DNA of 64,000 nucleotides from Piezodorus guildinii (GCA_023052935.1 CM041294.1:22964635-23028634); one strand, 5' to 3'; positions 46,481 to 57,679 are shown, counted from the stretch's first letter. Notes: generated by a model not told the origin, from the letters alone. A program made the numbers and translations.

Positions 46481-47363
46481 TATCTATACCAGTAAATATT
46501 TGGAGAAGTCATAGTATTGATATATGTAACTGAAATTCAACCTTTTGTTAATTCAAATATATATTTGTTTTCTCGAGCTTTTGCGATATTGTAATGTATT
46601 GGACTAGGTGAATTATAAAACCATAACCATTAATATTCTCCGATTTATAACTTATGTTCCTATGTATTATTTTATTAGTTTATGTAAGCCGAGATAGGTA
46701 CACGTATGCTGAACTTTAATGTTATTCTATGATAGTTAAGCTCCTAACGAATTCTGATTGGAATATTTTTTATGTTTTCTTTTGGACCGTATTGCATACA
46801 TGGGAGTATGTACCATGCCATGACATATCTTTCTCACTATATTCGCCTTAATTTGTTTTCACTTTGAGCTAAGTATTTCGGAAGAATGTATCCTCTTAGA
46901 TACGATATAGAAGCTCGCTTATTTCATATTAAATTTTAAACCACGATGGATTCCTTCATTATAGGCTCCATTTGCAGGTTCTGAAGGCATCGCACATGGA
47001 CTTAAGTCAAGCAGACATGTTTCAAAAGTAATTATTATTCTTAACATAAACCTATACTAGATTACGTAGCTACGGATTACATCTATTACGTATTTTTAAC
47101 TTTATTTATATTCTATAAGTTTATTAATTTGTTTGATGGGCTACAATTTTTCATGTTTTTATTGTATTATTGTATTAAAAAGAATTTAAATATGTTTTTC
47201 TTACACTAAATAAAAATTAGTAATTATTGTTTATTTATAAAAACGTTTGATTGATGTAGGTGTATAGCTGTTTTTTAATAATTTTTATGTAAAGTCTGTA
47301 CAATTTTATTAAAATTTTATTTTCACAATGAGTTTAATAAAATATTATCCTTTTCTTTTATAG
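46481..47363. other. AT-rich intron sequence before the microexon
   Basis: Nothing coding. The final bases form a 3' splice site, ttttcttttatag, ending at 47363. Confidence 0.5.
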
Positions 47364-47395
47364 GCTTTTGTGGATAAGCTACAGGCAGATGATAG
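47364..47395 (+). CDS. DUSP11: 32-nt microexon of the DUSP11-like gene
   Basis: Acceptor ttttcttttatag|gct and donor gatag|gtgagt enclose GCT TTT GTG GAT AAG CTA CAG GCA-type codons reading A-F-V-D-K-L-Q-A-D-D plus two bases (AG) of an Arg or Ser codon. The exon at 819-894 ends in phase 0 and this begins in phase 0, so the joined peptide runs K-V-P-L-R-E|A-F-V-D-K-L-Q-A-D-D-R. In DUSP11 relatives the KVPL segment is followed by a short Phe-, Lys- and Leu-containing helix and then an (R)F-T/S-P motif, which fits. Splice sites and phase are seen; the assignment is inference from family memory. Later exons were not found in the window. Confidence 0.65.
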
Positions 47396-49007
47396 GTGAG
47401 TTAATAAAGTATTATTATTTAAATAATTATAGACCAGAAGCTGGCGACAAAGTAAAATATATATTATTATAAAATAATTCACTCTGAAAAGTTAAGTGTT
47501 AGTTCATCCTAATGTGTTGAAGGATGAACAGCGCCTTAAGGTTTTTGAGAATAAGGTACTACGTGAAGTATGTGGTCCAAAGAGAGCTGAAGTCACTAAG
47601 GAATTCCGGAGGATATATAACGCGGAATTACGGAGCTTATACCCTCTCCGTATAACTGAGTTTATACCATCTCAGCTACTCAAATGGATGTGTAATGTTA
47701 GGCGTCTTAGAGGTTGGCCGAGGCGTTGGTGAGAGGATTGTGTTTAGCCTGATCTTCGAGTTTTGGGCTTGAATGGTGGTCATTGAACGAAGTTGTGAAA
47801 GCAACATTTAGTGGTATTGGCATCGGTTAGCCTTTTATTTTTATTATTAATTTCCTTCAGAAAAGTTTATATAGGTGGGTATATTTGGCGGCTTTGGCTC
47901 CGCCAGTTTCCACTTTTTCTATATTTTTCATTTCATAGTATTAAAATTTCTTCGTGAATTATTAAGAAATTTTAACAATAAATTTGACTTCTAGCACTAT
48001 GACTTTAGCTACAAATTTTTAGTTACATACTATTAAGTTAGTTACAGTTTGTTAAATTAATTTATTATGTCTTATAAACTAAGTATATTGGTTTTTAGAA
48101 ATCATTTTGTGAAGGCTTTGCCTCATATCAGCTCCAGGTTTCTGCTTTTGGTGGAGGTTTCTTTCTGAAAAAAAAAAAAAAAAAAAAAAAAATGGATGTA
48201 AATGCGATACCTGGCCTAGATTGTCTGCTTTCATGGAAATCGTTATCGTTTTTACCTGTCATTCATTTCCTTATCGTCCATTGTACACCAGGATCAGTGA
48301 AGAGTAGCTTTTTGTTGTATATTAGTCACCAATGATGGATCTCTCATGCCATGGCTTGATAATCAATTCAAATATTTATTGAATGTCCTAAAATAGTAGC
48401 TTTCCTCATTAATCTTATTACCTTAATTTGGATTATTATTTAAATAAAATATCTATTGGAGTATTTTTCTCTCTCTCTCATTGTTAAAAACATTTAAAAA
48501 TAATTACGACTATCAATATTTTGTTCTGTATGACGTAAAATGGCGGCTTAGAATATCAATAATATTTTTAATTGTATCTACTTTAAAATAAATAAAAAAA
48601 AGTCATGTATGTCCAAGATTGATTATATAATTTATTCCGATGATTCAAGCCTCCAGATTCATTTCTAGCATTTATGACTGTTCAAATTCAATAATTTTAT
48701 TTTGGTTCTAGAATCCTGTACGGTTGAGTTTTTTTGCAGTAAAATTTATTTGAGGCATTATCGTTCTCAGGGATGTTATTCATATATTTAGATAATAGAT
48801 AGGAGAAGTAGTATGGTTAGTTCAAAATTTTCTTTTATTATTTTTAATTATTATAATTCTCGTAACCCCCATGCGCCCATTAACATTATACGCTAAAGAT
48901 GATTCAAATTTTATAATTTTGAAGAACGTATAGTTGTTAAAAACTAATTATCTGCCTGATCATATTATATAATTTCGAATAAAGCACAATTCATTTAACT
49001 TTAACGA
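47396..49007. other. Next intron: RTE scrap and AT-rich sequence
   Basis: Starts with gtgagt. The RTE end at 47510-47850 is listed separately. After it there are a small GC hairpin (ggcggctttggctccgcc, 47889-47906) and an A run at 48168-48192; otherwise nothing. Confidence 0.4.
47510..47850 (+). pseudogene. RTE-type LINE, 3' end, third copy
   Basis: Reads L-K-D-E-Q-R-L-K-V-F-E-N-K-V-L-R-E, R-R-I-Y-N-A-E-L-R-S-L-Y-P, R-G-W-P-R-R-W; ends in (TTA)n-like sequence. Only the last 110 codons and the tail remain, starting 115 bp after the microexon. Confidence 0.85.
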
Positions 49008-49440
49008 TCTTACGGAGTAGAGCTTTGGGGCTTTACTAAACCATCAAATTCTTCTCGTATCCAATCCCTACAATCCAAAATCTTTCGTAAAATCCTCAAT
49101 GTTCCTTATTTTGTAACTAATAAACTGATCTACAAAGACCTTAATATTCCGTATGTTGCTGATTTGGCCCGATCTAAATACCATTCCTTTCATGAGAAAC
49201 ACCATACCCACCCTAATCCTCTAGTTTCAATCCTTTCTTCCTCTTAATACCCGACAGTCCTCGGGATGTCTGAAAAGGAGATGGCCTCGAGACCTTCTTG
49301 TTTAGAATAGTTACAGGAGTGCTACCATTGGATAGTTCTTCTACAAGTCTTTTTCATGTAATTTTTCTTATACCATATTTACTTGATGTATTTTGTTTAG
49401 TACAGTTGTAAATTTCAATAAATTATGTATAAAAATAAAA
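49008..49440 (+). pseudogene. CR1/Jockey-type LINE, 3' end
   Basis: Y-G-V-E-L-W-G-F-T-K-P-S-N, S-L-Q-S-K-I-F-R-K-I-L-N-V-P-Y and N-P-L-V-S-I-L-S, a stop, then a 3' UTR ending in aaaaataaaaaaa. Confidence 0.8.
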
Positions 49441-51946
49441 AAACTTTAACGATAGTACGAGTCCATATGAGTACTAAATAATATTTGAAGTTCTATGGAA
49501 TACGGCATGTTTTAATTGTATTTACTTCAAACATGCATCGTGAATCTAATTCCCGTGCACTCTCGATCTATTGTTAAATCATTGATCTCGAGAGGGTGTA
49601 AGAAATATTGTATTAATTAAGATTATAATTAATTATTTTTTGTAAATTTAATAGATAGATATGTTTGTTTGAACTTATACAGTTTTTTAGCAGAAATCTC
49701 AAGAGATTTTTTTTTCACTCCTTCTTCCACTATTTAATGAAGAGATGGGAGGATTTTATAAATTAAATTACAATTTAAACGCTGCAAATTGTTACACAAT
49801 GGTTTATTATTTCCAAATAACAATATAAAGGTATAACTGTTTGTATAGCTGTTGATAGACAAAGAAGTACTATGAAAAGCAATAATACAGTGGATCATAT
49901 CACAACCGCTGATTTCAAAATGCAATATTTAGTATATTATATATATATTTGGCTAGTTTTTAACCAATTTCAATGATTCTTTTTTCATTTGGTCGAAAAT
50001 TTAATTCTCAAATGTTTGGCATTTATTTAATTATTAATTAGAAGAAGCTGATTTTTTTTTTATTCATCATTCGGATTCTTAGCATCTTGAAACGTAAGCT
50101 CTCATATTTTGAAGGGGAAGAGGGTTATTTTTTTTTTGGTAGATTACAAAGGTCGATTATTGAAAACAATTAACCAAATTCGAGAAAATACCAGAACACA
50201 AAGTAACTTAAAGTATTAACAAAAAGCTTTTGAGTTAGATTGTTCAGAAAATTTGAACATAAATTATTAATACATCTTTGAACTGTAATATATTAACGTT
50301 TTTGATTAGCGATGACAATAAGTCGAATGCAAGCTAATAGCCAGTTTCTCAAACGTTTTGGTAACGCAATTGTTTTAATTTTCTTCTCATTTTTTTCGTT
50401 TTGTGTGTTATCTTCACCACTAATAAAAGTCTTATGATTTAATTCACATTAACGATTGCTCTGAAATAATTGTATATACGCACTGCATTTCATTTATTAT
50501 TTGGATCAGATTAGGTAAATAAAACTTGGGGTTTTATCTAACGATTTCGTGATTTTTCTACAAATTTAATAAAAATGAAATCATACATTCTTTCTTGCTC
50601 ATCGCTTCTAGGCTACACGAGGATTTTCTCGAGGCAGAGAGGAAGAGACATACGATAGAGTTAAAAGCCCCTCGATACCGAACTACTAACTCGTAACTAT
50701 TTTATAATTCATTATTATTAATTTTTATTTTATTACTTTTGGGGAGTAACATTGGAATTGAATTACCTTATGGAAAACATTACGTGGAAATGGTTGGTTT
50801 TTCATAAATAGAACGGCACAATACTTAGATTTGTACCGATTGGAATCACGGTGCGGCTTCGAAAAATATAAACAATTATATTTTTTGTTAAAATGAGAGA
50901 TAATAAAATGAAAGATTTTTTAGAAAGATTGTGGCTGTTAGACATGAGGTTATGAGGTAAGGCCCTCCGAGAAGAATCGACCGTGTCATACATCCTCCTT
51001 TACAATGCGACCGATGATATAACGGATGTTGGAACCAGCCGAAGTTGTAAATGCAGATTTTACAACAGTCCGTAGCCAGAACATCCTTGTCCATTCCTGC
51101 TCACCTTTTGTTCTTCGGCGGTTTCGGCTGCTTTGTTCTCGGCTTCTTCGATCTATTTTCAGGTGATTCGTTGACAACGTAGAAATTGATTTTTTTTTTC
51201 CTAAACAGACTGGAAGACATTAACTGTATGTCTAACTAGACACTCATCAACATATAAATTGATATGAAGGGTGGACTGGGTCCCAGTTTTTGGCGGAAAC
51301 TATAAATCGTCTAATCGGCCTATTTCGGCGAGGACTGTAATTAATGGAGGTTGAAAGGGGGCTCTTTGGTAAAAAGGTGGCCGTAATGTTCGGGGAGAAA
51401 TTACTTTATCTCACAGTGAGTGATTAGCCGGCAAAGGTGCCGCTGCTACGTGAGCCGAATACTAGCCTCCACCTGCTCTCCCGTCAACCCGATTAGGCCG
51501 CATTACATAGTAATCTAAAGGAATCCTTCTTTTTTTATATGTATGAGATATCCTACGAATTTCCTTATTTATAACAGTCCTCTTGTTAACAAATTTCGAC
51601 ATATTTTCTATCCTAGTTAGTAATGGAAACGTTTAGAAAGCTGTCAAATTGAGGAGGTGCAATCCAGATAATGTAGATTACCAACATAGATTACGTTAAA
51701 ACGTTAAAAAAAACTCTATACTTGAGCGCGCGATCTTAAAATCAGTAGAATATTAACTATACGAACACCCCGTTAACACACACTACTGCCCTCCCCCCTC
51801 CCCCTCCCAGTAGTAAATGAATCCGAACAGCTGACCTCATTATCGAATAAGTTAAAATTAATCTGTACTTGGGTTCTCGATCCTAAAAATACTTTTTCAT
51901 AATATGTTAACATTATTGGGCAAGTAAACGCTAAGAACTTATTTTA
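49441..51946. other. Long unique intron stretch
   Basis: Repeat I at 50055-50155 (cttgaaacgtaagctctcat). 51240-51510 is GC-richer (ggtgccgctgctacgtgagc) with no frame. The rest is AT-rich; nothing recognised. Confidence 0.4.
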
Positions 51947-53658
51947 TTGGGTTGTTTCATATGAAATGTCCGTTTTTATAGTTTCTGAAATACATAAAGG
52001 ATTTTGCAGGTCTCTGTTGTTTTCTTCCGAATGTTTACATATTTAAAATAAACAATTACTAATACTCTACCTTTGTATTATAAACATTAGCTTCCCAATC
52101 AATTACCCACTTTTTAGTATACCTCCAAATATGAATGGACCATTCGCCGTTGGTTTGCTAAGTTTTCAGCTGGGAATACCTACTTGGAAAACATGCCCCG
52201 AGGAAGACCTCCATCCGTAATAGGCAACGATGTCCTCAAACATACAGTAGAACGAAACCCCTACCAAACAGTAAAAGAACTCTCAGCACAACTAAATACA
52301 AGTGCATCTACCGTTTCCAGACATTTAAAGTGTATTGGGAAAGTAAAAAAGCTCAATACATAGGTACCTCATGATCTCACTGAGCGGCAGCTAGACCCCA
52401 TGTTTCAAAACATACCGTGCAAAAATTGAAAGAACTGGGCTACGAAGTTCTTCCGCACCCACCATATTCTCCCGACTTGTCTCCAACAGATTACCACCTC
52501 TTCAGGAATTTAGACAACTTCGTCAAAGGAAAACTTTTTGAAAATTATGATCAAGTGAAAAGTGAGTTTTCAGATTTAGTTTCACTTCAAAGCCCAGAGT
52601 TTTTCAGTTCGGGGATAAAAAAGTTGGTGTCACGTTGGGAAAAATGTGTAGGAAAAGAAGGTAAATACTTCGAATAAAGTTATCTTGTTTTCATATTGTA
52701 TTACTTTCCCTTACTATATATAGTATTGCGATCGTGAAAATTTTCGAATTCCAGTTTTAAACGGAAATATACGTTTTAGGGTCCCCTGAGTCCAAATAAC
52801 CAAGTCCCGCAAAAAGGTGTGTGTGTGTGTGTGTGTGTGGCAACTCCCGGGCGGAAACGGTAAGTCCTATGAAACTGAAATTTCATATTTAAGACAACTA
52901 TACGCCGAAGACGTGACAAAACTGTTTTCATCAAAATGAGCTTACCAGAACAGGCACTTTATAATATGCATTTTGTACCTTTTTTTCGATTTCCTCGAAA
53001 ACGGCTCCGACGATTTTTATTAAACTCGCTATATAGATGTAAAATTTAATAGGCTTTATATTATGAAGGTTCCATTCTGATTAAAATGGTCTGACAAGGC
53101 ATAAATGCCGATATATTAAATGTTCTTTCTCTAAAGTACTTTTAATTTTGTCGATTCTATAAAAATAACTATATTATCTTGTTACCACTGATATAAAACA
53201 GCTAAATATGCAAGTTGATCGAATTTGAAAAGCAACTAAAGGAGAAAATGGGAAAATATGTTTTCAATGCAATTTTTTGTTTTTGAACATAAGAATAGTA
53301 ATATACATGTATGATATACCGTTGGAAAGCTAAAGATTTTAGAAAAAATATTATATTATACTTAAGCTTTTAAAAGTTAATAGAGAGTAATGAAAAGAAG
53401 ATAAAACTTTTTTTTTTTTTAATTTCTTTATTGAGATATATTACAATTTGTTACAAAATGAACAATAATAATATTGATAAGAGACCACATTCATACTATA
53501 TATACAGAAAATAATAATAATGGTCAAATTACATAAAATATAACATAAATAAATTCATATATATACAATAAATTAATAATAATAAATAAAAAACAAAACA
53601 AATCGAAACAAAAACCTATTATTGAGATAAATAAAAAGTTGGCAAATAAATAAACATC

Positions 53659-53976
53659 TTACACACAATCATAACTATATACAATATATACAATTGCTAA
53701 GGGACCCCAGCAAGCGCTTTTCCCTCCACTTGGGTAATGGGTGACGGATCGGCGGACAATGACAGCAGCACCGGCATGGGCTTTGCCGTCTGGATGGTCT
53801 GTCCGGTATGTTATGTATTCTGGTATTTTGAAGTACTGTTTAGTGGTTAGTCTAGTTTCAGTAATGAGTGCAACATCAATGTTTTTGTCTTGCAGTACGG
53901 CTGTAAGTTCGTCAGTGTGAGTTCTAACACCATTCGCATTCCAAAGGAGAATGGATAAGGAATTAGGTTTAGTCAT
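53659..53976 (-). pseudogene. Jockey ORF2 start: truncated EEP endonuclease
   Basis: Begins M-T-K-P-N and reads SLSILLWNANGVRTHTDEL (the Asn motif of the exonuclease-endonuclease-phosphatase fold), D-V-A-L-I-T-E-T-R-L (catalytic Glu) and A-G-A-A-V-I-V-R-R. After V-T-H-Y-P (about 53735) the sequence switches to an unrelated tail and soon stops. All of the RT domain is missing. The junction is presumably the internal deletion. Confidence 0.85.
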
Positions 53977-54052
53977 TTATGGTTTTTTTAAGGCAGGAAT
54001 GAGATTTGATACGAGATTCGTAAGGAGTGATATTAGGGGCATAACAAGGGAT

Positions 54053-55282
54053 TTAATTTCGGAGATAAAGGATGTCATCAAACTGGTAAGGTCTGTGGAC
54101 ATTTGAAGGAGGAGGGATATGAGAGATTTGTGGTTGATTAGGATTTTTAGGATTGGTTACATTTTGAGGAAGAGGTATATGTGGAATGGATTGAGGTACA
54201 TTCTCTAGTTCCGGCAGGGCCACGGCTTCAGTACTTTGATTCCCACCTCCAAGTAGGTGGGCAAATGATACATTGGCATCAATAAGTTTTGAGGGTTCTC
54301 TTCTGTTTCTTACTTGTCTTGCTGTTTCATCCAGTACTTGAGGTTTTTGAAACCTGGTCCTCAGTTCCTTATAGATTTGGCATCCTTTATAGTTGGCTGG
54401 GTGGTTCTTGAGGCAATGAGCACATACAGCTGGTGTTGATTTTGGTTTTGTACACTCCACAGACTTGTGCTGTTCACCGCATTTCACGCATCGAGGTATG
54501 TGATGACAATAACTTTTAGTATGACCATATGCTTGACAGTTATGGCACTGAACTATCTCCTTCTTTATGTAAGGTTTTTCAACTCTTACGCTGGTATAGT
54601 ACAATCTATTGAGGTCATAGATTTTTTCAACTCCTTCTGCTGGTTCCAAATCCACAAAAAAGAGAGGTAGAGAAATTTTATCCTTTAGGACATTAGTGAC
54701 TTGCCGCACTTTATAGCCCATCTCCGTTAGTTCTTCTTTAATTGCTTCAACTGGTGTCGAGGGGTGTAGGTTTCTGATTACAACCCTTAAAGCTCTCTCT
54801 TGGCGTAGCTGATAGGTATGGAAATCTGCTTTGGTTTCAGTTAAATATTTCACTATTTTTCTATATGTCTCGGCAGTAGTAGGAGATATTTTGGTATCAT
54901 TGATTCTACTCATACAGTAGTAGCTGGTAGATTCGGTAATTTTGTTCAATTGCGCACACAACAACTGGAAATTTCTAATATTTTTGACAAATATGGGAGG
55001 AGGCCGTGGTTCACTGGGTATAGGAGTAGATTCCATGTTTTCTTTTTCATTATGCAAAATCTGAAAAGGATTTGGGGTGAAAAACGGCGATTCGTCAGTC
55101 ATCCCTTGTGACGATGTGCCAGGTTGTGGTTCAGATTCTGAATTAGTACCTGAAGGGGTTGCTTGTAATCTTTTATTAGTATCACGGCGAGGTCTTTGTT
55201 TCGTAGGAGACGGGATTGAACCACTAGATCTAGATCTTTTAGTTGAAGCTTTGGAGGACATTACTTGATGATAATATCGCAT
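54053..55282 (-). CDS. Jockey ORF1: gag-like nucleic-acid-binding protein, intact
   Basis: 409 aa; the second Met (residue 8, M-S-S-K-A-S-T) is a plausible alternative start. Residues 10-60 are basic and Ser/Pro-rich; about 165-240 form the RRM-like region of Jockey ORF1 proteins (A-L-R-V-V-I-R-N-L-H-P, then P-L-F-F-V-D-L-E-P). Three zinc knuckles follow: CHNCQAYGHTKSYC (246-259), CVKCGEQHKSVEC (265-277) and CAHCLKNHPANYKGC (287-301). The C-terminus is polar and Pro-rich. Such proteins bind the element's RNA and carry it to the nucleus. It has no stop or frameshift, unlike every other LINE frame here, pointing to recent activity or trans-mobilisation. Confidence 0.9.
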   Translation of the reverse strand: MRYYHQVMSSKASTKRSRSSGSIPSPTKQRPRRDTNKRLQATPSGTNSESEPQPGTSSQGMTDESPFFTPNPFQILHNEKENMESTPIPSEPRPPPIFVKNIRNFQLLCAQLNKITESTSYYCMSRINDTKISPTTAETYRKIVKYLTETKADFHTYQLRQERALRVVIRNLHPSTPVEAIKEELTEMGYKVRQVTNVLKDKISLPLFFVDLEPAEGVEKIYDLNRLYYTSVRVEKPYIKKEIVQCHNCQAYGHTKSYCHHIPRCVKCGEQHKSVECTKPKSTPAVCAHCLKNHPANYKGCQIYKELRTRFQKPQVLDETARQVRNRREPSKLIDANVSFAHLLGGGNQSTEAVALPELENVPQSIPHIPLPQNVTNPKNPNQPQISHIPPPSNVHRPYQFDDILYLRN

Positions 55283-55576
55283 TTCATGTAAGGAAAATAA
55301 TTAAATAATAACCAGATGTGGGGAAAAAAAAAATAACTTAAGAAAAGTTAAGCAAGACCAGCCTTGCCTAGCTATTGGCAATCAGCTGATATGAAGAGGT
55401 GACTCAGCATTCACTTTACAGTGTAAATTGTAACCCAACTTACCGTTGTTTGCTCCAATATTCACTGTTGTTGTTATCCTGAAGCCTGGTGATGTTTTCA
55501 AGACTTTTCTGAAGTGATATCCAACTGAAAAAGCAAGAAATCCAAGAGCCGATTTGAAAGATGACCGCTATACTCA

Positions 55577-55588
55577 TGCGCATGCGCA
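55577..55588. promoter_or_regulatory. NRF-1/Ewg-type palindrome in the Jockey 5' end
   Basis: TGCGCATGCGCA, a perfect match to the YGCGCAYGCGCR consensus, placed 8 bp inside the element's first base. With the TCAGTT start (Inr-like) it may form the internal promoter. Function is inferred. Confidence 0.5.
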
Positions 55589-55857
55589 GAACTGAGAAGA
55601 TAAAACTAACTGATTATTTTAGATTATAATATAAATAGATTTTTTAATAAAACACATGTTTCTATATTAATTCAATTTAATCAATTCCTTAATAGTTTCA
55701 CGTATTTTTATCTCTAACTGTTTTTGAAAATTGTTTCATTGATTTTAAAAATGGAGGTTAAGTGAAAGTCGTGTGTTACCCGCACCAGATTTTTTAAAAT
55801 AAAAATCCTTTACCTTGAAAACGGACATTTCATGTGACACAACCCAATACAACCCAA

Positions 55858-56261
55858 TAGATTATATTATTAAATTTTACTAACCTACTAATCAGACGAA
55901 TGCTCGAAAATAAATTGTGAAAATGTCAGTATGTGATAAATACAATATTTTTAAAAACAACAATAGTTCATAAATATACTTAATACATGTAGTATTATGT
56001 CTAATTTTACTGTGGGACAGAATCTCCTTAGGATAATAAAAATATAATGTAACGTTTATACCATTCTTATTACAGACATTTATTTAGCTCAATGCGGGTA
56101 TTGTTATTAATGATCTAATGTTATTGTCATCATGAAAATACTTTATGTCAGTAAACCCTTGAGATAGTTATCAAATTTTTAAAATTAATAATTACAATAA
56201 TATCCAGGTTAAATATAAATTAAAATGAAGAAAAAATATAAAGAAGCAACAATATGTACTC
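55858..56261. other. AT-rich intron sequence
   Basis: Nothing recognised. Confidence 0.4.
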
Positions 56262-56443
56262 TATGGAGGTCCTCCTGTGGCAGACCCAGCCTCTATAAAG
56301 TGGGTACCCGAAAATGGGGAAAAAACCTGGCGGCTGAGCGTGATCTCGGCCGAATCACTTATTGCATGGCCGTGGCCTTAAAACAGTACGAATCTATATG
56401 TACTGAACCTAAGACTGCATGGGGTTTTTTTTTTTTTTTTTTT
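56262..56443 (+). repeat. tRNA-derived SINE, family A, copy 3 (5' truncated, poly(T) tail)
   Basis: Starts within the body (tggaggtcctcctgtggcag), keeps gcggctgagcgtgatctcgg and ends gcatgggg plus 19 T (56425-56443), repeating the poly(T) end of copy 2. Confidence 0.85.
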
Positions 56444-56445
56444 GT

Positions 56446-57598
56446 GCAGTAGTATCGGATAAATGCCGAGGACGGCGGACGAACGGAATTTTTTTTTTTT
56501 ATTCGTTATTCGGATTCTACGTATCTTGAAACGTAAACACTCAAATTTTGAGGGAGAGGGGGAGTTAATTTTTTTTTTTTTTGGTCGATTACAAAGATTC
56601 ATTATTGAAAATAATAAACAAACAAAAAATTGATAGCCTAGCAGAGATATTTTGTATGCTTAATTAGGTTATTATATTTAGAGTTAAATTTAAATAAACT
56701 ATTTATATATCATAGTATAAATAATGCATTTCTTGAGTCATGCATTTAAATGTTTCAATCCCTGTGTAAATTATCATTCATGCATTCAACTATTGAAAAT
56801 GTATTGGTTCTCAATATCGTTGTTGGTCTTTTCACTGTACATTTCAATATTTCAATTGATAAATCAACTGTCCCTCAGCTGGGTCGACGAAATGTATTCA
56901 AGTAAACCCACGCGATAACTCTGATTTTTTTATTGATTTAACAAACATCTCAACTCCGGTGTATTCGCCGTGTCTCGTATTAAATTGAATATATGGATTT
57001 TGTATATTTTACTGGCACGTCTCTCTATTAAGATGAAAAAAAAAATATGTAGAACTAAATATAGAATTCGTTTTAATTTATTTACATCTGAATAGTACTA
57101 AAAATTTATAAATCTTCGAATTCTCTATAAATATTTAGACTTAAATTGGAAACATCCACATTGACTCGAGTTGCAATCTTTCCCATCGATCGTGCACCTT
57201 AAATACTTTTCTGATAAACTGGTTTATGTCGCTCTTTCATGTTAGTTGCTGCTTGGTCGTAACCCAATAATAAATAAACATTTAAACTAACATAACACTG
57301 TCTTCACAAATCTATTGCAAGGAATATATTAGCAAGAACTTTCTAGTCCCCTCTAAATAGTTTTGACGTGCAGCAGCAGATATAATTGTTATTATAAAAA
57401 AAATTTCCTCCCCTCTCCACTCAAAATTTGAGAGCTTACTTTTTAAAGATACGTAGAACCTGAACAACGAAAAAAAAATCCGTCAGTCCGCTTTCCGAAA
57501 TTATAAATAACTAGAAAATTAAATATTCTACATTAAAAAAAAAAATCCTTGAAATCGGTTAAAAAGGAATCAGTAAGTTTTTGAAAACTTTTAATTTT
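56446..57598. other. Dispersed repeat I copies and AT-rich sequence
   Basis: Repeat I on + at 56446-56600 (cttgaaacgtaaacactc, ggtcgattacaaag) and on - at 57395-57500 (caaaatttgagagcttac). Between them no frame or repeat is recognised. Confidence 0.45.
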
Positions 57599-57639
57599 GC
57601 CAACGTTTCGGCTCAAGCTTGTGGGCCATCATCAGGGCC
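57599..57639 (-). ncRNA. Hammerhead ribozyme-like core (PLE family P1)
   Basis: Minus strand: GGCC-CTGATGA, stem GGCCC-acaagctt-GAGCC (one mismatch), GAAAC, GTT, GGC. Outer GCC/GGC can pair as helix I; ACGT after GAA is self-complementary, as in minimal PLE hammerheads thought to work as dimers. Head to head with 58061-58100. Confidence 0.6.
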
Positions 57640-57679
57640 TTACTGAGCCATGTCCAAGCATAAACTCTATGCTTTAGGT

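Larger units (their letters stand above)
53409..55595 (-). mobile_element. Jockey-clade LINE with intact ORF1 but deleted RT; perfect target duplication
   Basis: Flanked by gaagataaaact at 53397-53408 and 55596-55607 (12 of 12). The minus-strand 5' end is TCAGTTCTGCGCATGCGCA, a likely intact transcription start; the 3' end is a short A run at 53409-53420. Contents: 5' UTR, ORF1 (409 codons), start of ORF2, then a jump into the 3' UTR. About 2.2 kb against an expected 4-5 kb for the clade. Confidence 0.9.
52702..55789 (-). mobile_element. HINE-like repeat, copy 18, nested in mariner and hosting a Jockey element
   Basis: Left tactttcccttactatata, right gttacccgcaccaga. Comparison with mariner M3 at 46337-46362 gives the empty site: a T run, with no sizeable target duplication, as expected for Helitron2/Helentron-type insertion. 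(TG)n at 52818-52838. Confidence 0.88.
51947..55847 (+). mobile_element. Mariner, internally deleted copy M4, hosting nested insertions
   Basis: TIR TTGGGTTGTTTCATATG at 51947 (TA outside), transposase pieces to F-S-S-G-I-K-K-L-V-S-R-W-E-K-C-V (52665), then interrupted at 52701 by a HINE; it resumes at about 55796 with aaaatcctttaccttg and ends tgacacaacccaa at 55847. The central deletion joint matches M1. The last 10 bp are duplicated (tacaacccaa). Confidence 0.92.

Noticed and set aside
46978..47027. Possible extra exon (acceptor-like tttgcag, donor-like gtaatt)
   Set aside because: The peptide does not fit the DUSP11 family, the phase would break the 0/0 joint of the two exons, and the donor is weak.
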